From positions 5,022,001 to 5,086,000 of the forward strand of contig OY820914.1 in the NCBI GenBank assembly GCA_963682005.1: a DNA stretch of 64,000 bases. The letters run 5' to 3'. The notes under the pieces are model-generated. The model had not been told where the DNA came from. It saw only the letters and a program-made list of their open reading frames with translations, and searched no databases. This document shows, one piece after another, positions 25,531-33,797 of this stretch. A program made the translations under genes and the position numbers. Source of the stretch: CAIYUC01 sp963682005. Its GTDB lineage: Bacteria; Bacteroidota; Bacteroidia; Bacteroidales; FEN-979. Numbering within the stretch: position 1 is the stretch's first letter; every line of letters starts with the position of its first letter.

Positions 25531-25570
25531 TTAGGTGGTTGGGTGGTTAGGTGGTCGGGTGGTTAGGTGA
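25531..25570. repeat. Left octamer array of the second four-helix-bundle cassette
   Basis: Exactly five 8-nt units (TTAGGTGG, TTGGGTGG and variants) start at the first base after the capF stop. They match in inverse orientation the five units at 25973-26012. Confidence 0.92.
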
Positions 25571-25602
25571 AAAAGTTAAATTAATAGTAATAAAGTCCAT
25601 AT

Positions 25603-25974
25603 TTGTGGAGTATTAAGAGTTCTAAGGATTTGGAGGTGTGGAAGGTCGGAATTGAACTTGTTACTATAGTTTATCAACTTACAAAGGCTTTTCCGAAGGA
25701 GGAAGAATTCGGTCTAAAATCGCAGATAAGAAGATGCGCCGTTTCTATTCCATCAAATATTGCAGAAGGTTCAGGCAGAATTTCCTCAAAAGAACTTATT
25801 AGATTCCTGTACGTTGCAAATGGATCTCTATGCGAATTAGAAACACAATTAATTATTGCTCTGAACCTGGGGTATATACAAGATGAAGAGAGTTATCTCA
25901 GCTACATCAAACGAATAAGAAAGATGCTCCATAACCTGATTAAATCAATCGAACAAAAAATTAACAACACCTGA
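25603..25974 (+). CDS. Four-helix-bundle protein (S23/IVP, TIGR02436-type), intact copy
   Basis: A 123-residue protein with the family motifs DLEVWKVGIELV, FGLKSQIRRCAVSIPSNIAEGSG and LYVANGSLCELETQLIIALNLGYI. It is the intact relative of the frameshifted copy at 9497. The only workable start is TTG at 25603; an ATT at 25612 lies where relatives commonly have their ATG (M-I-K-S-x-K-D), so a start-codon mutation is possible. Arrays of five 8-nt units flank it on both sides in inverse orientation, giving a 482-bp unit between capF and capG. Relatives include proteins encoded in 23S rRNA intervening sequences and DGR Avd proteins; molecular role unknown. Confidence 0.85.
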   Translation: MWSIKSSKDLEVWKVGIELVTIVYQLTKAFPKEEEFGLKSQIRRCAVSIPSNIAEGSGRISSKELIRFLYVANGSLCELETQLIIALNLGYIQDEESYLSYIKRIRKMLHNLIKSIEQKINNT

Positions 25975-26012
25975 TCACCCAATCACTCAATCACCTAATC
26001 ACCTAATCACCT
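25973..26012. repeat. Right octamer array of the second four-helix-bundle cassette
   Basis: Five 8-nt units (GATCACCC, AATCACTC, then AATCACCT) start inside the stop codon of the four-helix-bundle gene and end six bases before the capG ATG. They are the inverse complement type of 25531-25570. Confidence 0.92.
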
Positions 26013-26018
26013 AAGAAA

Positions 26019-27143
26019 ATGCCCCTCAAGATAATGACCATCGTCGGCACGCGCCCGGAGATCATACGTCTGTCGCGTGTCATGGTACGACTCGATGAAC
26101 ATGTAAACCATGTGATCGTTCATACCGGCCAGAATTATGATTACGAACTGAATGAGATTTTTTTCAGGGACCTTGAATTAAGGAAGCCGGATCACTTCAT
26201 GGGCGTCGATACATCATCGTTGGGCTCTGCCGTGGGAGACATTATCAGGAAATCGGAACAGATCATGAAAGAGGAAAATCCGGATGCCGTGCTGGTTCTT
26301 GGGGACACAAACTCATGCCTTGCGGCATACATGGCAAAACGAATGCATATTCCGGTCTTTCACATGGAAGCAGGAAACAGGAGCTATGATTTCAATGTGC
26401 CGGAAGAGATTAACCGAAGGATCATTGATCATATTGCTGATTTCAACCTTGTATATACGGAACATGCCCGCAGGCACCTGGTTTCGGAAGGCCTTCCCCA
26501 CAGAAGGATCTACCTTACCGGATCCCCGATGAAAGAAGTGCTGGAGCATTATCGTCCGGGTATTGACCGGTCAGGTATCCTGGAGGAGCTTGCCTTGCAG
26601 GAGAAAAAGTATTTCCTCGTAAGCACACATCGCGAAGAAAATGTTGACAACCCTGAAAACCTCCGAAAGATCCTTGATATCCTCAATAGCCTTGTTGCGG
26701 AACACAATGTGCCCGTGATCGTATCCACCCATCCGCGAACACGAAAACAAATTGAGAAGCTTGCAGGAGTCGCCATGGATCAGCGTATCCGGTTCATGAA
26801 GCCATTTGGTTTCCTCGATTATGTACACCTTCAGCTTCATGCAATATGCACGATATCTGATAGCGGAACCATCAGTGAAGAATCAGCGATCCTGTCATTC
26901 CCTGCCGTATCGTTGCGCCAGTCGATGGAGCGGCCTGAAGCGCAGGATGCAGGGACGATCATACTTACGGGGTTTGACTCATCTGTGGTCCTTGACAGTG
27001 TAAGGCTTGTGATAGCAGAGCATTTGGAAAGAAAATATGATCGTATTGCTGATGATTATACGATTTCAGATACTTCCTGGCGTGTACTGAAGCTGATCAT
27101 GGGAAACACAAAACTCAGCAACCTATGGTGGGGGATAAAATGA
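26019..27143 (+). CDS. capG: UDP-N-acetyl-L-fucosamine synthase, C2 epimerase (CapG/FnlC/WbjD)
   Basis: A 374-residue member of the non-hydrolysing 2-epimerase superfamily. IVGTRPEIIRLSRVM at the N-terminus, HTGQNYDYELNEIFF, HMEAGNRSYDFNVPEEINRR and SDSGTISEES distinguish it from the WecB-like copy at 2280 and place it in the CapG/FnlC/WbjD group. It catalyses the last step, UDP-L-PneNAc to UDP-L-FucNAc. The ATG lies six bases after a repeat array, so its expression probably depends on readthrough from upstream. The stop overlaps the next gene by ATGA. Confidence 0.9.
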   Translation: MPLKIMTIVGTRPEIIRLSRVMVRLDEHVNHVIVHTGQNYDYELNEIFFRDLELRKPDHFMGVDTSSLGSAVGDIIRKSEQIMKEENPDAVLVLGDTNSCLAAYMAKRMHIPVFHMEAGNRSYDFNVPEEINRRIIDHIADFNLVYTEHARRHLVSEGLPHRRIYLTGSPMKEVLEHYRPGIDRSGILEELALQEKKYFLVSTHREENVDNPENLRKILDILNSLVAEHNVPVIVSTHPRTRKQIEKLAGVAMDQRIRFMKPFGFLDYVHLQLHAICTISDSGTISEESAILSFPAVSLRQSMERPEAQDAGTIILTGFDSSVVLDSVRLVIAEHLERKYDRIADDYTISDTSWRVLKLIMGNTKLSNLWWGIK

Positions 27144-28354
27144 GGATCTTGTTTGTTTGCACTGACCCGGTACCCTTTGGAATGGCCTCCACCAACAGGC
27201 TATTATCATTGGCGAAGGGCATTCAGGTAAACGGTCATGAGGCCATCATATTTATACTTAACCCGACTGAACCTTATCATAAAGTCCTGAATTCAAATAG
27301 CAAAGGTGAATATGATGGAATAAAATACAGGTATCTGTCAGATAATACAATCATCCCAAAAAATAAATTTCTGAAATTATTCAGATTTCTGCTGGGATTA
27401 ATCAACCTTATACCACAGGTGATCAAACTCCATTTTTCAGGTTCAATCGATGCTATTGTCATTTCTCCTGCATATTCGATATATCCACTGATTCTGTTCC
27501 CCCTTACGCGGATATTGAACATTACCTTTATTCATGAACGCTCAGAATATCCCTTTCTTTCACAGCACAAAGATCTTTTCTGGAAAATTGACTATCTGAT
27601 TTATACAAAGATCGTTGTCAAACTATTTGACGGTTTTTTCCTGATCACCAAAGCCCTTGTCGAATATTTTGAACCATTGGTTAAAAAATCGGCGAAATTA
27701 AAACTCATTTTAATGACTGTGGATCCTGATCGTTTTGAATTCAATAATCATCCTCGTTCAGACAACAGACCTTATATAGCATATGCTGGTAATTATGGCG
27801 GAGATAAAGATGGTGTTTCCGATTTAATTGAAGCGTTTGCACTGGTCAACAAAAAATTTCCCGATCTGTTTCTTTTCGTGATTGGAGAAACTGCAAATAA
27901 GACTGTGTATACAAAACTAAAAGGATTGGCAGAATCCCTTGGAATTGGAGAAAAGGTTGTCTTTACAGGGAGGATTGAAAGGGATGACATGCCTTCATAC
28001 TTACTGAATGCACAATTACTGCTACTTGCACGTCCTGCAAATATTCAGGCAAAAGGCGGGTTTCCGACTAAACTTGGAGAATACCTCACAACGGGACGAC
28101 CCGTTGTTATCACGAAAGTTGGAGAGATACCCGACTACCTTACTGACGGAGAAAATGCATTTATGGCAGAACCTGATAATCCTCTATCATTTGCATTAAA
28201 AGTTGAAGAAGCGTTAACAGATACAGAAAATGCCAGGGCAATCGGATTGAATGGAAAGAAATTAGCTGTTACAATATTCAATTATAAAACCCAGGGGTTG
28301 GAAATGATCGATTTTATCAAATCCTTAAAGCATCGGGACAATACCAGCTCCTGA
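27140..28354 (+). CDS. Glycosyltransferase family 4, WbuB-like position after capG
   Basis: A 404-residue GT-B protein. It starts MRILFVCTDPVPFGMAST, and the donor domain has AYAGNYGGDKDGVSDLIEAF, VVFTGRI and, near the end, TKLGEYLTTGRPVVITKVGEI with the GT4 glutamates. The ATG at 27140 overlaps the capG stop by ATGA; a start at 27125 would add five residues. In several O-antigen loci the GT4 gene directly after fnlC (wbuB) transfers L-FucNAc, so this is the best candidate for that transfer here. That is positional inference. Confidence 0.83.
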   Translation: MRILFVCTDPVPFGMASTNRLLSLAKGIQVNGHEAIIFILNPTEPYHKVLNSNSKGEYDGIKYRYLSDNTIIPKNKFLKLFRFLLGLINLIPQVIKLHFSGSIDAIVISPAYSIYPLILFPLTRILNITFIHERSEYPFLSQHKDLFWKIDYLIYTKIVVKLFDGFFLITKALVEYFEPLVKKSAKLKLILMTVDPDRFEFNNHPRSDNRPYIAYAGNYGGDKDGVSDLIEAFALVNKKFPDLFLFVIGETANKTVYTKLKGLAESLGIGEKVVFTGRIERDDMPSYLLNAQLLLLARPANIQAKGGFPTKLGEYLTTGRPVVITKVGEIPDYLTDGENAFMAEPDNPLSFALKVEEALTDTENARAIGLNGKKLAVTIFNYKTQGLEMIDFIKSLKHRDNTSS

Positions 28355-28439
28355 AACAGACAAAAGCTCAATTAAAAATACTAAACCCGGGCATCATTAT
28401 CCGGGATAAAATATATTTGAGGAAACATAGCCGTTGAAA

Positions 28440-29357
28440 ATGAAAATCTTGTTTGTCAGCCGAGGCAATTCATCAGGGAAAGCCACCCCGAACATCCTGA
28501 ACCAGGGAGAATCGCTGAAGAGATCGGGTGTCGACGTTGACTTCTATGTTATTTGCGGGAAAGGCAGCCTTTCATACCTGAAGTCGATCATACCTCTCAG
28601 AAGGAAATTAAAAGCTGGAAACTATGATGTGATTCATGCCCACTATTCCTTTTCAGCATTCGTTGCAACATTGGCATCCAGCCGGCGTATTATTGTATCC
28701 CTGATGGGAAGCGATGTCAAGACGAGCAAGGTTAGCCTGCACCTGACAAGGCTGGTTTTTTCTCCTTTCTGGAAAAAATGTATCGTCAAATCGGAAGACA
28801 TGAAAAAAACTCTTGGCATCAAGGGTGTTCATGTCATTCCGAATGGTGTGAACATGGAAACATTCGGACCACTTAATATGGATGAATCCAGGAAAAAGAT
28901 CAACTGGAATTCAGAGAAAAGGCATATCCTGCTTGCCGGGGATCCTTCTGTTCCAGAAAAAAACTTTCCCCTGGCGAAACAGGCATTTGAACTGATCCGG
29001 GATCCTTCTGTCGAACTTCACTGGCTGGAAGATGTCTCTCATACAATGATGCCCTTGTTATACAATGCGGCAGATGTAGTACTTTTATCAAGCAATTCCG
29101 AAGGCTCACCAAATGCAATAAAGGAAGCCCTGTCATGCAACCGGCCGATTGTTTCCACGGATGTGGGAGATGTGAAAGCTGTACTTGACGGTGTGGAGGG
29201 TTGCTACATTGCTTCATTTGATCCTGAAGATGTTGCGGAAAAGCTGAAGGCTGCCCTTGATTACAATAAACCTGTAAAAGGACGTGAGCGCCTGGTCGAG
29301 ATTAAATATGATGAAAGATCAGTAGCCGGCCGTTTAATAGAACTTTACAGTGAATAG
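28440..29357 (+). CDS. Glycosyltransferase family 4 (short form)
   Basis: A 305-residue GT4-type protein: VIHAHYSFSAFVATL in the N-terminal domain, IPNGVNMETFGP at the domain junction, and SNSEGSPNAIKEALSCNRP with the E-x7-E motif in the donor domain. It is shorter than most GT4 proteins. A TTG six bases upstream is in frame; the ATG at 28440 is preferred. A small CCCGG/CCGGG hairpin (28386-28405) lies in the spacer before it. Confidence 0.83.
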   Translation: MKILFVSRGNSSGKATPNILNQGESLKRSGVDVDFYVICGKGSLSYLKSIIPLRRKLKAGNYDVIHAHYSFSAFVATLASSRRIIVSLMGSDVKTSKVSLHLTRLVFSPFWKKCIVKSEDMKKTLGIKGVHVIPNGVNMETFGPLNMDESRKKINWNSEKRHILLAGDPSVPEKNFPLAKQAFELIRDPSVELHWLEDVSHTMMPLLYNAADVVLLSSNSEGSPNAIKEALSCNRPIVSTDVGDVKAVLDGVEGCYIASFDPEDVAEKLKAALDYNKPVKGRERLVEIKYDERSVAGRLIELYSE

Positions 29358-29414
29358 CTTGCATCTGAAGAAAAAAACCTGCCTGCAGGATTTACTTACG
29401 AACAACTCTGATTT

Positions 29415-31241
29415 ATGTGTGGGATTTGCGGAATAATTCATTTCAACAACCGGCCTGTTCAGGAGGAAAAGATTAAAACCATGATGCAGAAGATGAAGCA
29501 TCGTGGACCGGATGATGAAGGGATTTTTACGAAAGGAAATGTCGGTCTTGGCTTTGTAAGGCTCAGCATTATCGACCTTTCCCCCGGCGGACATCAGCCA
29601 AAATTTTCCAATGATGGCCGCCTGGTCATTGTTTTCAACGGCGAAATATTCAACTACATTGAAATCCGAGATGAACTCAGGAAAAAAGGTTACACATTTA
29701 ATACTCAGTCAGACACTGAGGTTTTACTGAGTGCATACCAGGAATGGGGGGAAGATTGCCTGGATAAATTCAACGGGATGTGGTCTTTTGTGATTTATGA
29801 TACCATTTCAGGGGATATTTTCGCAGCACGGGACCGGTATGGCATAAAACCCTTCTACTATTTCCAGGATGCAGGTCATCTGGTTTTTGCTTCAGAGATC
29901 CCGTCCATATTATCGATCCTCGAAAATAAACCAGACCGGGAAGAGCAGGCGATATTCGATTACCTTGTCTTTAACCGGACCGACCAGACAGAGAACACAT
30001 TTTTCAAAGGGATAAAAAAGTTGCAGCATGGCCATACATTATCTGTTAAAAATGGTACGGTAAGCATAAAAAGGTGGTACGACCTGCGGGATAAGCTGGG
30101 CCTTACTTTTTCGGGTCCGGATGAATACCGGGAACTGCTTACGGATGCCTGCAGCCTCCGGTTACGAAGCGATGTACCTGTCGGTGTGTGCCTGAGCGGC
30201 GGACTGGATTCTTCAACCATTGTTTCCACTATCCTGGCATTAAACAAGGACACAAATCTCAACACGTTCTCTGCAGTGTACCAAAAAGGACAGCATGGCG
30301 ATGAAAGCAGGTATATTGATGTTTACCGCAAGGACCTTAAAAATATGTACTTTACAACTCCTTCTGCAGAATCCTTGTTTGAAGATTATCTTCCCTTTAT
30401 CATTGCACATGCCGAACCAATCCCTTCAACCTCTCCTTATGCACAGTTCAGGCTGATGAAGCTGGCCAGGGAGCATGTGACGGTAACACTGGACGGTCAG
30501 GGTGCTGATGAGCAACTGGCAGGCTATCATTATTTTTTTGGATTCTATTACAAAGAGCTGCTGAAAGAACTCAGGCTGTTCAGACTTGCTGCAGAGCTGG
30601 CTTCGTATTTCAAGGTACACCATTCTGCATTCGGATTCAAAGCTTTCATTTATCTGCTCCTGCCAGCCGGCTTGAAAACATCCAGGCGGGTTTCCGAAAG
30701 GGGATACCTGCAGAAGGATTTCATCAACAGGAATTCGAAAAGCAATACGATTTCGTCTAATATATACAGCTCGTCAACCCTGCGTGATGCATTCCTCGAC
30801 CATTTTGAATATAAGCTTGAACACTTGCTAAAATGGGAAGACAGGAATTCCATGTGGTTCGGGATCGAGGCCAGGGTTCCTTTTCTCGATCACCGGCTGG
30901 TCGAACAAACAATCAGCCTGCCATCACGCATGGTGATCCATAATGGCACAACAAAGCATATTCTGCGCAAAGCCATGAAAGGGATCCTTCCCGAAGAAAT
31001 CAGGATGCGACAGAGCAAGATCGGTTTTGAAACCCCGGAAGATGAATGGTTCAGAACCCCAAAATTCAGGGACCTCATTACCGATACCCTGAAATCATCA
31101 TCGTTCAGGAACAGGAATATCATCGATCCGGCTAATGCTTTAACGCTTTATCAGCAGCATCTGGAAAAGAAAATAAACATTTCATGTGATATCTGGAAAT
31201 GGCTTCATCTGGAACTTTGGTTCCGGAATTTTATTGATTAA
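29415..31241 (+). CDS. asnB: Asparagine synthetase-like glutamine amidotransferase (AsnB)
   Basis: A 608-residue class II glutamine amidotransferase. Cys2 of MCGICGIIHF is the nucleophile for glutamine hydrolysis; the synthetase domain has the PP-loop SGGLDSSTIV (around residue 262). AsnB-like proteins in polysaccharide loci often amidate the carboxylate of a uronic acid in place of making asparagine, which fits here with a UDP-uronic acid dehydrogenase at 4172 and a separate amidotransferase set directly downstream. A housekeeping AsnB role is also possible. The enzyme class is firm. Confidence 0.9.
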   Translation: MCGICGIIHFNNRPVQEEKIKTMMQKMKHRGPDDEGIFTKGNVGLGFVRLSIIDLSPGGHQPKFSNDGRLVIVFNGEIFNYIEIRDELRKKGYTFNTQSDTEVLLSAYQEWGEDCLDKFNGMWSFVIYDTISGDIFAARDRYGIKPFYYFQDAGHLVFASEIPSILSILENKPDREEQAIFDYLVFNRTDQTENTFFKGIKKLQHGHTLSVKNGTVSIKRWYDLRDKLGLTFSGPDEYRELLTDACSLRLRSDVPVGVCLSGGLDSSTIVSTILALNKDTNLNTFSAVYQKGQHGDESRYIDVYRKDLKNMYFTTPSAESLFEDYLPFIIAHAEPIPSTSPYAQFRLMKLAREHVTVTLDGQGADEQLAGYHYFFGFYYKELLKELRLFRLAAELASYFKVHHSAFGFKAFIYLLLPAGLKTSRRVSERGYLQKDFINRNSKSNTISSNIYSSSTLRDAFLDHFEYKLEHLLKWEDRNSMWFGIEARVPFLDHRLVEQTISLPSRMVIHNGTTKHILRKAMKGILPEEIRMRQSKIGFETPEDEWFRTPKFRDLITDTLKSSSFRNRNIIDPANALTLYQQHLEKKINISCDIWKWLHLELWFRNFID

Positions 31242-31279
31242 TTTTTATTCCCTGGGATGTTCCAGGAAAGATTTGTATT

Positions 31280-32416
31280 ATGAGTGAAAATAAAATTTGC
31301 TCAAGGTGTATCCTTGATGAAACTGTCCTCGACATTTGGTTTGATGAAAAAAAGGTTTGTAAATACTGTCATATCCATGACGAGATGGAAAAAGCACATC
31401 CGATGGGGATTGAAGGAGATGCCCGGTTAAAAGCCATGGTTGAAAAGATCAGGAAGGAGGGAAAAAATAAGAAATATGACTGTATTGTGGGAGTAAGCGG
31501 CGGTAGGGATAGCACTTATACCCTTTTTACTGCGAAGAAACTTGGATTGAGACCCCTGGCCGTTCACTTTGACAGTGGCTGGAATTCAGATATCTCCGTG
31601 CAGAATATTAAAAAGGCATGTGAAAAACTCGATGTCGAGCTTTTTACGATCGTCGCCGACTGGGAGGAATTCAAAGATCTTCAGATGTCATTCCTGAGGT
31701 CATCCACACCCGATGCAGACATTCCCGCCGATTATGCGATTTATTCGGTCCTCTACCATGCAGCCAACAAGGAAAATGTCAAGTATATCCTGAACGGACA
31801 CAGTTTCCGGACAGAAGGAACTTCCCCGATCAGCTGGACATATATGGACCCAATCTATGTGAAATGTGTCCACAAGAAATTCGGAAAGATCAGAAAATTC
31901 AAGAGTTTTCCTCATATGACCCTGGGGAAGTTGCTCTATTATATTTTCGTAAGGCAGATCAAGGAAGTCCGTTTGATGGAATTTATCGATTACCGGAAAA
32001 AAGAAGTGGATGTAATCCTCAACAAAGAAATGGGATGGCAGTACTATGGAGGACATCATCATGAAAACCTGTATACACGGTTCTTCCAATCATATTACCT
32101 GCCACAGAAATTCAACATCGATAAAAGGAAAACCGAACTTTCAGCACTGGTTCGTTCAGGACAGATGAACCGTGAGGAGGCTTTGAGTGAGATTTCCTCA
32201 CAACCATATGAATATGACGAAAAGATCATCGAATATGTGATCAATAAATTCGGGATGACAAAGGAGGAATTCCGCCAGATCATGGAGGCGCCCGTCAAAT
32301 CACATGATGACTATAAGACGTATCTTCCCTTGATACGCTACCTTAAGAAACCTATCAGGATTGCCACAAGGTTTGGCCTGTTACCTCACATTCTTTACTT
32401 GAAATATGCCAGCTGA
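31280..32416 (+). CDS. wbpG: N-acetyl sugar amidotransferase (WbpG/PseA/LegG-type PP-loop enzyme)
   Basis: A 378-residue protein. An N-terminal CSRC...CKYC pair (residues about 7-33) could bind zinc, followed by the PP-loop GVSGGRDSTYTL and NGHSFRTEGTSPISWTYMD. This is the pattern of the N-acetyl sugar amidotransferase family (WbpG of P. aeruginosa O5, PseA). WbpG with HisH2 and HisF2 turns an acetamido group into an acetamidino group. The HisH and HisF-like genes follow at once (11-base overlap and one-base gap), so the three form one enzyme system. Confidence 0.88.
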   Translation: MSENKICSRCILDETVLDIWFDEKKVCKYCHIHDEMEKAHPMGIEGDARLKAMVEKIRKEGKNKKYDCIVGVSGGRDSTYTLFTAKKLGLRPLAVHFDSGWNSDISVQNIKKACEKLDVELFTIVADWEEFKDLQMSFLRSSTPDADIPADYAIYSVLYHAANKENVKYILNGHSFRTEGTSPISWTYMDPIYVKCVHKKFGKIRKFKSFPHMTLGKLLYYIFVRQIKEVRLMEFIDYRKKEVDVILNKEMGWQYYGGHHHENLYTRFFQSYYLPQKFNIDKRKTELSALVRSGQMNREEALSEISSQPYEYDEKIIEYVINKFGMTKEEFRQIMEAPVKSHDDYKTYLPLIRYLKKPIRIATRFGLLPHILYLKYAS

Positions 32417-33026
32417 TATTGTCATTATTGATTACGGCATGGGAAACCTTCGTTCGATCTATAAAAAGTTCGAGTGGCTCGGTATTCCCTCTTCCATTTC
32501 AAACGACCCGGGTGCCATCCGGCGCGCTGATAAACTCGTTTTGCCAGGGGTTGGACATTTTGCAAATGGAATGAAGAATTTAAAAGAGCAAAATTTGCTT
32601 GACCTCCTGAATGAGCAGGTTATCGTAAAAGGAAAACCTATCCTTGGGATTTGCCTGGGAATGCAGCTTTTCGCAAACCAAAGTGAAGAAGGTCCGGCCC
32701 AGGGTCTTGGATGGATTGATGCAAATGTCGTTCGGTTCAAAGTTTCCGACCGGCTGAAGTTTAAGATCCCACATATGGGATGGAATTCCATTTCAATTCA
32801 AAAACCATCTCCCCTCCTTGAAAACCTTGCAGCCGACAGTGAATTCTATTTTGTACATAGTTATTATATGAATTGCAATTCACAGGATGATATCCTCACC
32901 ACAACCGTTTATGACTATGAATTTGTTTCCGCAGTTCAGAAAAACAATATCATGGGAACGCAATTCCATCCGGAAAAAAGCTTTGGATCCGGACAGGTGA
33001 TCATGAAAAATTTCACAGAATTATAA
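32406..33026 (+). CDS. hisH: HisH-like glutaminase subunit for sugar amidation (HisH2)
   Basis: A 206-residue class I glutamine amidotransferase: IIDYGMGNLRSI at the N-terminus, GICLGMQLF with the nucleophilic cysteine, and TQFHPEKSFGSG with the histidine and glutamate. It hydrolyses glutamine and passes ammonia to HisF. The gene overlaps wbpG by eleven bases and ends one base before hisF, in a locus with no other histidine genes, so a role in sugar amidation (HisH2 of P. aeruginosa) is far more likely than one in histidine synthesis. Confidence 0.88.
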   Translation: MPADIVIIDYGMGNLRSIYKKFEWLGIPSSISNDPGAIRRADKLVLPGVGHFANGMKNLKEQNLLDLLNEQVIVKGKPILGICLGMQLFANQSEEGPAQGLGWIDANVVRFKVSDRLKFKIPHMGWNSISIQKPSPLLENLAADSEFYFVHSYYMNCNSQDDILTTTVYDYEFVSAVQKNNIMGTQFHPEKSFGSGQVIMKNFTEL

Positions 33027-33027
33027 T

Positions 33028-33786
33028 ATGTTTCGTCCACGCGTAATACCTGTCCTTCTCTTACAGAATATGGGCCTTGTAAAATCGGTCCGGTTCAGCA
33101 ATAACCGCTATATTGGCGATCCGATCAATGCTGTCAAAATATTTAACGACCTGCGGTCAGATGAGCTCGTTTTCCTTGACATCACTGCTTCACGATCAAA
33201 AAACCTGATCCCTGAAATATTTGTTAAAAATGTAGGAAATGAAGCCAATATGCCTTTTGCAGTAGGCGGAGGGATCAGAACCATCCAGGGTATCCGTGAA
33301 GTGTTGAATGCCGGGGCTGAAAAAGTGATCATAAACACTTATGCTGCCGAAAACCCTTCTTTCATCAAACAGGCGTCCGACACATTTGGAAGCTCGACGA
33401 TCGTAGTGTCCATCGATGTTAAAAAGAGCCTGTTTTCGAAGCAGCAAACATTTATCTACAGTGGGACAAAAGGGACCGGTTATAATCCTGTGGATTTTGC
33501 TGTCCAGATGGAGGAAATGGGTGCCGGGGAGATCATTATCAACTCGATTGAACGTGACGGAACCATGGAAGGATATGACCTCGACCTGATCAAACGCGTA
33601 TCGGAAGCCGTAACTATTCCTGTCGTGGCCTTGGGAGGAGCCGGAAAAATTGAACATTTCCGGCAGGCCGTCGATGTCGGTGCATCAGCCGTGGCCGCAG
33701 GAAGTTTCTTTATATACCAGGGGCCCAGGCGGGCCGTATTGCTAAGTTTCCCCACGAGGGAGGAATTATCAAAACTATTTGCATAG
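33028..33786 (+). CDS. hisF: HisF-like ammonia-channel subunit for sugar amidation (HisF2)
   Basis: A 252-residue TIM barrel of the HisF type. It starts FRPRVIPVLLLQNMGLVKSV: the catalytic Asp11 of true HisF (normally in CLDV) is replaced by leucine, while the second aspartate, in VSIDVKK, is kept. Loss of Asp11 is expected for HisF2 proteins that only channel ammonia to an N-acetyl sugar amidotransferase and do not cyclise imidazole glycerol phosphate. With the wbpG-like gene and hisH it makes the acetamidino-sugar module. Confidence 0.88.
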   Translation: MFRPRVIPVLLLQNMGLVKSVRFSNNRYIGDPINAVKIFNDLRSDELVFLDITASRSKNLIPEIFVKNVGNEANMPFAVGGGIRTIQGIREVLNAGAEKVIINTYAAENPSFIKQASDTFGSSTIVVSIDVKKSLFSKQQTFIYSGTKGTGYNPVDFAVQMEEMGAGEIIINSIERDGTMEGYDLDLIKRVSEAVTIPVVALGGAGKIEHFRQAVDVGASAVAAGSFFIYQGPRRAVLLSFPTREELSKLFA

Positions 33787-33797
33787 ATCATCTCACT

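Noticed and set aside
557..26012. Tandem arrays as CRISPR
   Set aside because: Units are 7-8 nt with no unique spacers of 30-40 nt and no cas genes nearby.
31251..31266. CCTGG/CCAGG hairpin between asnB and the amidotransferase as a terminator
   Set aside because: Only five base pairs and no T-run; the genes appear to belong to one operon.
32406..33786. HisH and HisF as part of histidine biosynthesis
   Set aside because: No other his genes, overlap with a WbpG-like amidotransferase, and loss of the HisF catalytic aspartate.
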